Assembly (NCBI GenBank): GCA_963695075.1
Contig: CAVOFR010000005.1
Span: forward strand, 453,135 to 517,134
Length of the DNA: 64,000 nt
Direction: 5' to 3'
DNA from: CAWCAL01 sp963695075
Lineage (GTDB): Bacteria; Actinomycetota; Acidimicrobiia; Acidimicrobiales; CAWCAL01
The position numbers and the translations under genes were made by a program. The notes below the pieces were generated by a model that was not told the origin of the DNA, ran no database searches, and was given only the letters and a program-made list of their open reading frames with translations. Below are positions 16,717 through 23,637 of this stretch, piece after piece. Within the stretch, counting starts at the first letter, position 1; each line of letters opens with the position of its first letter.

Positions 16717-16763
16717 TTCTGGGGACGCTCCGCTACACGAGGTGTAGCTGAGCGTCCCCAGAA
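16717..16763. terminator. Palindrome (CTACA/TGTAG core family), likely terminator
   Basis: Arms TTCTGGGGACGCTC and GAGCGTCCCCAGAA enclose the core GCTACACgagGTGTAGC. It lies 16 bp past the dioxygenase stop. There is no U-tract, as is common for actinobacterial hairpin terminators. The core is shared with four other palindromes in this window while the outer arm differs. Confidence 0.7.
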
Positions 16764-16950
16764 ACGGTTGGGCTCGGGCCCGGTCGAGCCCCTCGTCACG
16801 GGAACGCAACCAGGCCGGCACCCATTCGCCTGGGGATTCTCACTCAATCTTTATCCCGGATGTACATAGGGTCCCGGCACGACGCTCCCCAGGCCGCGGT
16901 GGGGGGAAGACCCCCTTACCGACCGGCCCCGACCAGGTCACGGTGACGGT

Positions 16951-19305
16951 ATGAACGCATCGCTCCAGGACGACGTCCCTCTCGGCCCCCCGCCGCCACC
17001 CCCGCCGCCACCGCCGGCTCCGGGGCCCCGGTCGACCTGGCCGCCCCCGCCCCCGTCGGCCCCGGCTCCTCCCGGGTGGTCGCCGCCCCCTTCGCCCCCG
17101 GCCCCTCCCGGTCGGCGCGGCCCGGACCGCGGCGTCTCGGTGTCGCAGATCCTGGTCGGGATCGGCGCCCTGCTGGTCGTGGTCGCCGTGGCGATCTTCA
17201 CCGCGGTCACCTGGCCGACGCTCGGGCCTGCCGGTCAGGCATCCATCCTGGTCGCCGCCACGGCGACGAGTGCCCTCGCCACCATCCTGCTGGCCGGGGC
17301 CGGCCTCCGGTCCAGCGCTGAGGCGGTCGCCGTCGTCGCTGCCGCCCTGGCCCTGGCGACCTTCGAAGGATTCCGAGACGTGGCGTTCGTGGACGTCGAC
17401 GCCTCGGCTGCCTGGGCGCTCGGGTGCGCAATCGTGGCTGTGGCTCTCGTCGGTCTCGGTTCGGTGGCCGAACTCCGCATCCCCAAGATCCTGGCTTTGA
17501 TCCTCGGGCAGCTGTGCGTCCCCCTGTTACTGGTTTCGGGCGAGCAGGCCGAGCTGGCCGCCGCCCTGGCACTCCTGGGGCTGGCGGCGGCGGATCTGAT
17601 GCTGGCGGCCGTGGTTTCACGACGCGAATCGGGGCTCGCTGCCCTCGCTACCGGGTTCGGCGGCACGGCCTGGCTGGCCGGGGTGGTGACCGGCGTGTCC
17701 CTGTTCCCCCTCGAGCAGTTCGGAGAAGCAGCGCTCGTGTTCCTTCTGGCGGCGCTGGTCGCCGCGGCTGTGGCCACCACGTCGAACGCGTGGCTCCGAG
17801 ACGTCGGTGTGGTGGCTGCCCCCGCTGCCCTGCTCGCCGCCCTCCTGGGTGTGAATGCGTCGATGCACGCGGTCGGTGCCAACGCGGTCGCGTGGCTGGT
17901 GATCGCGGTCCTGGGCGGTGCCGTCGCCGTCCTCCTCCCGACCCGGGGCGATGAGCGCCGCGCCGCCATCGTCGTGATGGGCGCGGTGGCCTCGATCCTC
18001 GCGGCGCTGCCCGAGCTGGTGCGCGCGCTGGTCGCGGCGGCGGGTCCCTTCCTCCACGGCCGGTGGGACCGGCTGGGGTGGTCGATCAGCGGTCAAGACG
18101 TGGCCGACGTCATCGGCGACGAGTGGCCCGGCTCGAGCGGGCCGGGACTGACGCTGGTCGGCCTGATCGTGGCGACGATCCTGTTGATGCGCTGGCCCCG
18201 CTTCGCCGTCGCGGTCGCCACGCTGACCGTGGCCGCCGCGGGCGCGCTGCTCGACCTCCCCGCCGTCACAACCGTCGTGCTCGACGTTGTGGTCGGCGCC
18301 GGGCTCTTGCTGGGATTCACCCTGAACCGGAGGCCGGAGCCGGTCCTGGGGCTGGGCGCCGTGGCCCTGTGGATCCTGGCGGTCGGTTGGGCCACCGTCG
18401 TCGATCCGGACCTCGTCTTCTTCGCCATCGCAGGCATGGCGGTGGTGTCGGTGACGTCAGCGGTCGTCTCGCTCGCCCGTTCCCACGAGGAGACCCTCCT
18501 CGCCGGCATCGGCCTGTCGTGGGTCACCGTGGTGGGGTCGGTCGTCGCCTTCGGCATGATGGTGGACTGGGATCCGTCGTCGACCTGGCTCGTCGCGGCG
18601 ATGGTCGCGATCGTCGGCTCGCTGATCGGCCTGTTGCTCGACGACCGGTCCGAGCCGGCGGCGATCGTTTCCGACGCGTGTGCGACGGGCTCGGTCGCGT
18701 TCGCCGGTGCGCTGGCTCTCTCGTACGGCGACGAACACACCGCGAGTCTGCTGCTCGCCGCGCTGGTGGCCGCGGGACTGGCGCACACCCTGCGACCGGC
18801 CCGATTCTGGATGGGGGTGACCGTCGCGGCGGTGGCGGCTCCGATGCTCGTGTGGCTTCGCCTGTGGATGGCCGACGTCGAAGTACTCGAGGCATACACG
18901 CTGCCGGCCGCGGTCACGCTGGCGCTCATCGGCTGGCTGGTCCACCGACGAGGCCACCCAGGGGGTTCGTGGGCCTTGGCCGGGCCGGCGCTCCTGGTGG
19001 CGATCGTGCCGTCGGCGATCCTCGCGCTCGGTGAGGCCGGAGAGCCGCGGGCACTGTTGGTCATCGCCGCCGCGGTGCTGATGCTCATCGCCGGGGTGGG
19101 GTTGGGCTGGCAGGCACCGCTCCTGATCGGAGCCGCGACCGCCGCGGTGCTCGGATTCGCCGAGGTGTGGCCGACCGTCGACCGACTTCCGCGGTGGTTG
19201 GTGTTGGCGACCCTGGGTGTGGCCCTCATCGGGTTCGGCGCCCGCATCGAGCAGGGCCGCAAGGGGTTCGCCCGGCTCGCTGGCCGCGTCAACGCGATGT
19301 GGTGA
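16951..19305 (+). CDS. Large polytopic membrane protein with Pro-rich N-terminus
   Basis: 784 residues. The first 60 are cytoplasmic and almost entirely Pro/Ala/Gly (PPPPPPP runs). About 20 or more hydrophobic segments then fill the rest, starting with VSQILVGIGALLVVVAVAIF. The layout matches the SCO7613/DUF2157-like actinobacterial membrane proteins, whose function is unknown. ATG 16951 is the first start after the intergenic region, with a GGTCACGGTGACGGT stretch upstream but no clear Shine-Dalgarno. The run of proline codons could slow translation. It is monocistronic, and its 3' end overlaps the end of the convergent ferric-reductase-like gene by 17 bp. Confidence 0.7.
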   Translation: MNASLQDDVPLGPPPPPPPPPPAPGPRSTWPPPPPSAPAPPGWSPPPSPPAPPGRRGPDRGVSVSQILVGIGALLVVVAVAIFTAVTWPTLGPAGQASILVAATATSALATILLAGAGLRSSAEAVAVVAAALALATFEGFRDVAFVDVDASAAWALGCAIVAVALVGLGSVAELRIPKILALILGQLCVPLLLVSGEQAELAAALALLGLAAADLMLAAVVSRRESGLAALATGFGGTAWLAGVVTGVSLFPLEQFGEAALVFLLAALVAAAVATTSNAWLRDVGVVAAPAALLAALLGVNASMHAVGANAVAWLVIAVLGGAVAVLLPTRGDERRAAIVVMGAVASILAALPELVRALVAAAGPFLHGRWDRLGWSISGQDVADVIGDEWPGSSGPGLTLVGLIVATILLMRWPRFAVAVATLTVAAAGALLDLPAVTTVVLDVVVGAGLLLGFTLNRRPEPVLGLGAVALWILAVGWATVVDPDLVFFAIAGMAVVSVTSAVVSLARSHEETLLAGIGLSWVTVVGSVVAFGMMVDWDPSSTWLVAAMVAIVGSLIGLLLDDRSEPAAIVSDACATGSVAFAGALALSYGDEHTASLLLAALVAAGLAHTLRPARFWMGVTVAAVAAPMLVWLRLWMADVEVLEAYTLPAAVTLALIGWLVHRRGHPGGSWALAGPALLVAIVPSAILALGEAGEPRALLVIAAAVLMLIAGVGLGWQAPLLIGAATAAVLGFAEVWPTVDRLPRWLVLATLGVALIGFGARIEQGRKGFARLAGRVNAMW

Positions 19306-19939
19306 CCGGTTTTGGAGTCGCTGAGCTACACGAGGTGTGGTTCAGCGACTCCATATCGGGTCGAGGCCGGGGTGCTGGCCGTGGCTCGCGCTGGGCCAGG
19401 GCCCGTTTCATGCGGCGAGCGGTCAGGATCCGGGCGATGGTGAAGAACAGCACCAGCTGGACGCCGACCACCGCACTCCACCGGAACGCCGGGTGGGTGG
19501 CATCGGTCCCCGCCGTGATCGCGTGCACGGTTGCGATCACCCACAGGCCGAAGCTGGAGAAATGCACGACGCGCCACAGCCTGCGGGGCAGGCGGCGCAT
19601 CACCAGTGAGGTCAGCTCGACCGCGACGAGGAGATAGAAGGCGAGGATTCCCCAGGCGACGGCTCCGCTCTGCCAGGGCGAGGCGAAGGGGACGAACAGC
19701 TCGGCCCAACCGAAGTGGACGTAGTTGTCGGGAACCAGCGATACGAGGTGCACGACGACCAACAGCAGGCCGAAGCCGCCGAGGAAGCGGTGCAGGTTCA
19801 GCAGCCAGGCCGGCGGGGTCCGCTTGCCCAGGAGCTTGGTGGACAGGGCCAGGCCCCACAGGACGGACAACGTGAGGACCGCCCACGACACCATGCCCGT
19901 CGCTCTCGAGATGTGCCACCAGATCTGCTCATCGAACAC
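19289..19939 (-). CDS. Ferric-reductase-like transmembrane haem protein
   Basis: 216 residues with five or six helices and paired histidines typical of the ferric reductase/YedZ b-type haem domain: LNLHRFLGGFG with VVVHLVSL, and RVVHFSSF with ATVHAITAG. It probably moves electrons across the membrane. GTG 19939 (VFDEQIWWHISRATG) overlaps the apbE stop by 11 bp, implying coupling. A longer frame to 20023 would run further into apbE. The last 20 or so codons read straight through the palindrome at 19314-19352 and into the convergent gene, so the native C-terminus probably ended near RPAPRPRP. It is the last gene of the ECF-controlled operon. Confidence 0.75.
   Translation of the reverse strand: MFDEQIWWHISRATGMVSWAVLTLSVLWGLALSTKLLGKRTPPAWLLNLHRFLGGFGLLLVVVHLVSLVPDNYVHFGWAELFVPFASPWQSGAVAWGILAFYLLVAVELTSLVMRRLPRRLWRVVHFSSFGLWVIATVHAITAGTDATHPAFRWSAVVGVQLVLFFTIARILTARRMKRALAQREPRPAPRPRPDMESLNHTSCSSATPKPVTTSR
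19314..19352. terminator. Palindrome (CTACA/TGTAG core family) between convergent genes
   Basis: Arms GGAGTCGCTGA and TCAGCGACTCC around gCTACACgaGGTGTgG. It sits between the plus-strand membrane-protein gene and the minus-strand ferric-reductase-like gene and could terminate both. Confidence 0.7.
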
Positions 19940-20882
19940 GGCTGGGCTGCTCCAGATCGGGGATCGAACCGAGATACTCGGGCGGGCCGTGTTCGAAGCT
20001 GACGATGGCCCCGGCGCCGACATGGTCGACCCACCGGCGGGCTCGGGCGGGCCCGGCGATCACGATGGACTTCGCCAGGATGTCGGCCTGCCACCCGCAG
20101 CGGGCATGCACCGTGGCCGCGACCGCCGGCGAGTAGGCCGGCAGACGTGTCGTCGGGTCCAGGAGGTGGTGGCGGGTCACACCGCGGTGGGTCCATCGCC
20201 GTCGGAGCCTGCTGCTCGTGGCCACGGCTCCACCCTTGACGTGCAGTCGACCGAGATCGCGGGCGGGGTCCGTCGGATCTTCGATCACGGCTTCCCAGCC
20301 GTGGGCCGCGATCGTGGCACCGCCGAACCGGAGGTCACCACCGAGGTCGACCATGATCCAGCCGGCACCCTGCCCGGTCAGGTCGTGAGTCACGATGTCG
20401 GCGGCCAGTCCCTTGCCGATCCCGCCCGGATCGAAGCGGGTGTCGAGCGGGATAGTGATGGCCGAGAGCCCCGGGTCGAGGATGATCCGCGACCCGGGGC
20501 CCGCCTCCGGGGAGGAGGTCGAGGAGGTCTTCGAGGAGGTGCGAGCGGACGCCTCGCCGACGGGGCCGGGGGTTTCGAGGCGTTGATGGTCGCGGTCGTA
20601 CCCGAGTGCCTCCAACGGGTCGAGGAGCAACGGATCGAACGTGCCCTCGGTCATCTCCTGCGCAGCCAGGGCGTGTTCCGCCAGCCGGTAGGTGAGTCTC
20701 GAGACAGTGGTCGGTCGACCGGCGCCGCGATTGGCGCCGGAGATCTCGCTGGTCGGCCTGAACCGGCTCCATCGCCCGTCCAGGTCGTCGATGATGTCGC
20801 GGGCCCGGAGGCCGAGTCCGGGCGGGCCGTCGACCACGATCCGGCATGCGGAACCCATCGCCCGGAAGGTCAGATCATCCAC
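19929..20882 (-). CDS. apbE: FAD:protein FMN transferase
   Basis: Transfers FMN from FAD to a Thr/Ser of extracytoplasmic target proteins. 317 residues. Diagnostic stretches are AMGSACRIVV at the N-terminus, the GGIGKGLAAD loop that binds FAD, MVDLGGDLRFGG and HHLLDPTTRLPA (usually DP-x-TG-x-P). GTG 20882 (VDDLTFRAMGS) overlaps the preceding gene's TGA by 8 bp. An upstream frame to 21089 is a shadow of that Pro-rich gene. No clear signal peptide is seen, so export is uncertain. Neighbours are a haem membrane protein downstream and two secreted proteins upstream, one carrying an SGATS motif that might be its substrate. Confidence 0.88.
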   Translation of the reverse strand: MDDLTFRAMGSACRIVVDGPPGLGLRARDIIDDLDGRWSRFRPTSEISGANRGAGRPTTVSRLTYRLAEHALAAQEMTEGTFDPLLLDPLEALGYDRDHQRLETPGPVGEASARTSSKTSSTSSPEAGPGSRIILDPGLSAITIPLDTRFDPGGIGKGLAADIVTHDLTGQGAGWIMVDLGGDLRFGGATIAAHGWEAVIEDPTDPARDLGRLHVKGGAVATSSRLRRRWTHRGVTRHHLLDPTTRLPAYSPAVAATVHARCGWQADILAKSIVIAGPARARRWVDHVGAGAIVSFEHGPPEYLGSIPDLEQPSRVR

Positions 20883-21381
20883 TGGAGCCACTTCGGGGAG
20901 GGGCCGGCGCCGGGGCGGGCGGTGGTGGCGGCGGCGGCGGGGTGGCTTGCGCCGCCGGGGGTGGGGCGGCCGCGGCGGGTGTCGGGGTCGGGGATGGCGC
21001 GGCAGGCGTCGGGGATGCCGCGACCGGAGAGCCGGGGTCGACCACCGCGGGGGCCGACCCACCGGCGGTGCCTCCGGTCGCGTTGCCACCGGCGGTGCGG
21101 CGGTGCACCTCGATGATGATGAGGTCGGGCTCGCGTGGGGTGGTGGGCACGGGCGGCGCGGTGGTCGACGGTGTCACCCTTTCGGGTTCGGTCGCCGCGA
21201 GGACTGCGCCGGCGTCGGTCTGTCGGATCGTCGTTGCCCCGACGAACGACCGCGGTGGGACCGGGATCCGGATCGGCCCCATCGCCATGACGATCGCGAT
21301 GCAGCCCGCCGTACCGGCGATTCCGAGGATCAAGCGGCCGGCACGAGCGCCCTTGGGTCGGCGAGTGGGTTTCTTGGCCAT
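20875..21381 (-). CDS. Membrane-anchored Pro/Ala-rich secreted protein
   Basis: 168 residues. A basic N-terminus (KKPTRRPKGARAGR) precedes one hydrophobic helix (about residues 17-36). The exported part holds a short ordered region (DLIIIEVHRRTAGG) and a long Pro/Ala/Thr tail with poly-Pro. No domain was recognised. ATG 21381 follows the previous stop by 2 bp, and the 3' end overlaps apbE by 8 bp. It may be a wall-spanning spacer or scaffold for the redox module. Confidence 0.6.
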   Translation of the reverse strand: MAKKPTRRPKGARAGRLILGIAGTAGCIAIVMAMGPIRIPVPPRSFVGATTIRQTDAGAVLAATEPERVTPSTTAPPVPTTPREPDLIIIEVHRRTAGGNATGGTAGGSAPAVVDPGSPVAASPTPAAPSPTPTPAAAAPPPAAQATPPPPPPPPAPAPAPPRSGSSG

Positions 21382-21383
21382 GG

Positions 21384-22076
21384 TCAGTCGTCGGCTTCGA
21401 CGCGGGTCCGGATCTGACCGTTCTCGAGCTCGGCCTCGAACTTGGCCTCCTGCTCGTCCTCCTCGTCCTCGTCCGACCCTCCGGCCCGGAACTTGACCTC
21501 GACCTTGCGGGGACCGTCGTCTTCGACCTCGTACTGCCAGTTGGCGGTGGTCGATGCGGCCCAGAAGTGAATCTGGCCGTCGCCGCGCTGGAGGGTGACC
21601 GTCCCGATACCCGGCACTTTGTACACGGGATATGAGGTAGCGCCGGAAGGGGGGCTCGTGGCCGTCGGGGCCGGTGTCGTCGGCGCTGGTGTCGCCGGGG
21701 ATGCTCGATGGGCCGAGCCCGAGGACCCTTCGCTCGAACCGCCGCCGGTGGGACCCGATGCCGCCGGATCGGCGGGCGGCTGAGGCGAGGAGGCAGGTGC
21801 TCCCGCGGGTGAGGCGGGAGCCGCACCACCCGGAACGGTCTCGTCCACGTAGAGGGTGACGATGCGGGGACCGGTCGGCACCGTGGTGCTGGTGGTCGTC
21901 GTGGTCGTGGAGGGTGGGACCGTCGACGGTTGAGCGGTCGTGGTGGTCGAGTCGGGACCTGATGCCGACTCGTCGCTACTCGCGCCGAGGATGCCGACGT
22001 TGAGGCCGATGGCGGTGGCTATCGTCGCTAGAACCAGGCCGACGGCGCCGGCGATTGCGGAAGTCTGCTTGGACAT
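21384..22076 (-). CDS. Secreted Thr/Pro-rich protein with C-terminal domain shared with the sigma partner
   Basis: 230 residues from ATG 22076 (MSKQTSAIAG). One N-terminal membrane helix or signal is followed by a Thr/Ser/Pro-rich region, probably spanning the wall. The C-terminal domain of about 85 residues runs from SGATSY to the end and includes EVEDDGPRKVEVKFRAGG and an Asp/Glu-rich loop. That domain aligns by eye with the C-terminus of the gene at 22883. The SGATS at Thr147 matches the core of the ApbE flavinylation motif, although the usual upstream Asp is absent. First gene of the operon with apbE, transcribed from the promoter at 22136-22163. Confidence 0.6.
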   Translation of the reverse strand: MSKQTSAIAGAVGLVLATIATAIGLNVGILGASSDESASGPDSTTTTAQPSTVPPSTTTTTTSTTVPTGPRIVTLYVDETVPGGAAPASPAGAPASSPQPPADPAASGPTGGGSSEGSSGSAHRASPATPAPTTPAPTATSPPSGATSYPVYKVPGIGTVTLQRGDGQIHFWAASTTANWQYEVEDDGPRKVEVKFRAGGSDEDEEDEQEAKFEAELENGQIRTRVEADD

Positions 22077-22135
22077 GGGCTCGGGCTTCTCCCTGGGGGC
22101 GGCGGTCGACCTTCGATCTGGTCGAGATACTGAAG

Positions 22136-22163
22136 ACACGTCGTCGGCGGGCCGATGGGTTTA
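22136..22163 (-). promoter_or_regulatory. Predicted ECF promoter for the secreted protein/apbE operon
   Basis: On the minus strand, TAAACC (22163-22158), a 17-bp spacer, then CGTGT (22140-22136). This is the same pattern and spacing as the promoter facing the sigma factor gene. It lies about 60 bp upstream of ATG 22076, which fits an ECF-type -35/-10 pair. Confidence 0.6.
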
Positions 22164-22238
22164 GTGAGCGCCATGAGCAATCCGGTGAGTCTTCCCGAGG
22201 AGCCCACCCCGGCGCGAAGCGCCTGGGTCGGGTTCCCC

Positions 22239-22266
22239 TAAACCTGCGAGGGTGTGGGAGGCGTGT
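22239..22266 (+). promoter_or_regulatory. Predicted ECF autoregulatory promoter
   Basis: TAAACC (22239-22244), a 17-bp spacer, then CGTGT (22262-22266), followed by ACTTC. It duplicates the divergent minus-strand promoter in both boxes and spacing. Transcription would begin near 22273, upstream of the sigma factor start. Confidence 0.6.
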
Positions 22267-22360
22267 ACTTCATGAGATGCAGCATCGGATGGCGCTGGCC
22301 GGACCAGTGGGTTCCTCGACGGCCTCGTTCGTCTCGGCGCAGGTCGAGAGGATCGGCAAC

Positions 22361-22879
22361 GTGAACCCGACGGCGGACTTCGACGCCTTCTTCCAGGCCA
22401 ACTACCAGCGGCTCGTCCTGTCGCTGGGCGCCGCGTTCGACAACCCCGAAGCCGCTGACGAGGCGGTCCAGGATGCATTCATCCGGGCGTACGCCCGCTG
22501 GTCGCGCGTGCAGAGGCTGGATTCGCCGGCCGCGTGGGTCCGGCGGGTCGCCATCAATCGCCTTCGCGACAGCCACCGCCAGCGGGTCCGTCGCCGGCGG
22601 GCCGAGGAGCGTGCGGTCGAGCGTGAGCCGGTCGGGCCGGCGGGGGACCCCGTCGCCGATGGTCCGGGAGAGCGGGATGTATTGCGCCGGGCCCTCGCCA
22701 CGCTGCCCGACCGGCAGCGTCTCGCTGTCGCTCTCTTCTACGTCGAGGACCTCAGCGTCCGCGACATCGCCCGGTCGATGCGCATTTCGGAGGGCGCGGT
22801 CAAGGCCCACCTGAGCCAGGGTCGGGCGAAACTGGCTGCGGTGCTGGCCGAGTCCACGACCGCGGTGGGGGGAGGGTGA
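22361..22879 (+). CDS. ECF RNA polymerase sigma factor
   Basis: 172 residues. Sigma-2 region: FDAFFQANYQRLVLSLGAAF, then ADEAVQDAFIRAYARW and AWVRRVAINRLRDS. Sigma-4 region: ALATLPDRQRLAVALFYVEDLSV with the helix-turn-helix phrase IARSMRISEGAVKAHLSQGRAKL. GTG 22361 is preferred because a GAGAGGA Shine-Dalgarno lies about 8 bp upstream. In-frame ATGs at 22277 and 22289 would add about 25 residues, and 22277 would be nearly leaderless from the predicted promoter. The next gene starts 3 bp after the stop. It probably drives its own operon and the divergent secreted-protein/apbE operon. Confidence 0.85.
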   Translation: MNPTADFDAFFQANYQRLVLSLGAAFDNPEAADEAVQDAFIRAYARWSRVQRLDSPAAWVRRVAINRLRDSHRQRVRRRRAEERAVEREPVGPAGDPVADGPGERDVLRRALATLPDRQRLAVALFYVEDLSVRDIARSMRISEGAVKAHLSQGRAKLAAVLAESTTAVGGG

Positions 22880-22882
22880 TCC

Positions 22883-23617
22883 ATGGTTGACGAACCCGAG
22901 GCGGATCCACTGCGCGAGGCGTTCTCCGGCCTGTCCCGGCCCTCGCGCCGGGCCGGCGATGTGCTCGAGAACCTGCGCCCGGCCATGGGGCGGGCCCGTC
23001 ATCGTCGTCGCGTCCAGGTCGTGTCGGTGACCGGGGCTGCGCTGGTCGTCGTATTCGTTCTGGGATTCGTCCTGCGCCCGGCACCCGGGAGCCAACAGAT
23101 CCAGATCGCCGACGAGTCGACGACGGCCGAGAACTCCCTGCCGCGCCCGGACACAGCGGTGGCTCCTACCAGCGTCACCTTTCCGACCACCGTCGCTTCA
23201 GCCGACACCACGGTCCCGCCGCCGACCACCGTCGATCCTCTGCAGGTCGACCCGGTGACGACCGGCCCTCCACCGCCGGAGACCCCGACCCCGGCACCCC
23301 CGTCCGGCGAGGATCCGACTCCGGCGACGACGACGCCCGCGACCGGCAAGGCGCAGAGTTACGCGGTCGCCACGAAGAACGCAGGGAGTGTCACCGTGGG
23401 CTTCACAGCGACGGCGATCACCTGGGTCGACGTCGACCCGATGCCCGGATTCACCGGGACCGTCGAGGACCGGACCCCCACCGAGGTGAAGGTCCGCTTC
23501 GAGGGCAACGGCCGGGAGGTGGAGGTAGAGATCCATCTGGAGCACGGCTCGATCAGCCACCAGGTGAGTGAGCACGGCTCGGAGGCCGAGAGCGATGACG
23601 AGCCCGAACACGATTGA
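22883..23617 (+). CDS. Membrane-anchored putative anti-sigma/sensor partner
   Basis: 244 residues. A short cytoplasmic N-terminus (about 45 residues) precedes one membrane helix (VVSVTGAALVVVFVLGFVL), a Thr/Pro linker and a C-terminal domain of about 90 residues (QSYAVATKNAGSVTV to VEIHLEHGSIS) with an acidic tail. The topology and the position 3 bp after the sigma gene fit an anti-sigma or sensing protein, although no zinc-binding HxxxCxxC motif is present. The exported domain aligns with that of the secreted protein encoded at 21384, including SY-x-V, VED and EV-x-V-x-F. Such sharing suggests that both bind the same ligand or each other. Confidence 0.6.
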   Translation: MVDEPEADPLREAFSGLSRPSRRAGDVLENLRPAMGRARHRRRVQVVSVTGAALVVVFVLGFVLRPAPGSQQIQIADESTTAENSLPRPDTAVAPTSVTFPTTVASADTTVPPPTTVDPLQVDPVTTGPPPPETPTPAPPSGEDPTPATTTPATGKAQSYAVATKNAGSVTVGFTATAITWVDVDPMPGFTGTVEDRTPTEVKVRFEGNGREVEVEIHLEHGSISHQVSEHGSEAESDDEPEHD

Positions 23618-23637
23618 CCCGGCGTGGGAAGCCGGCC

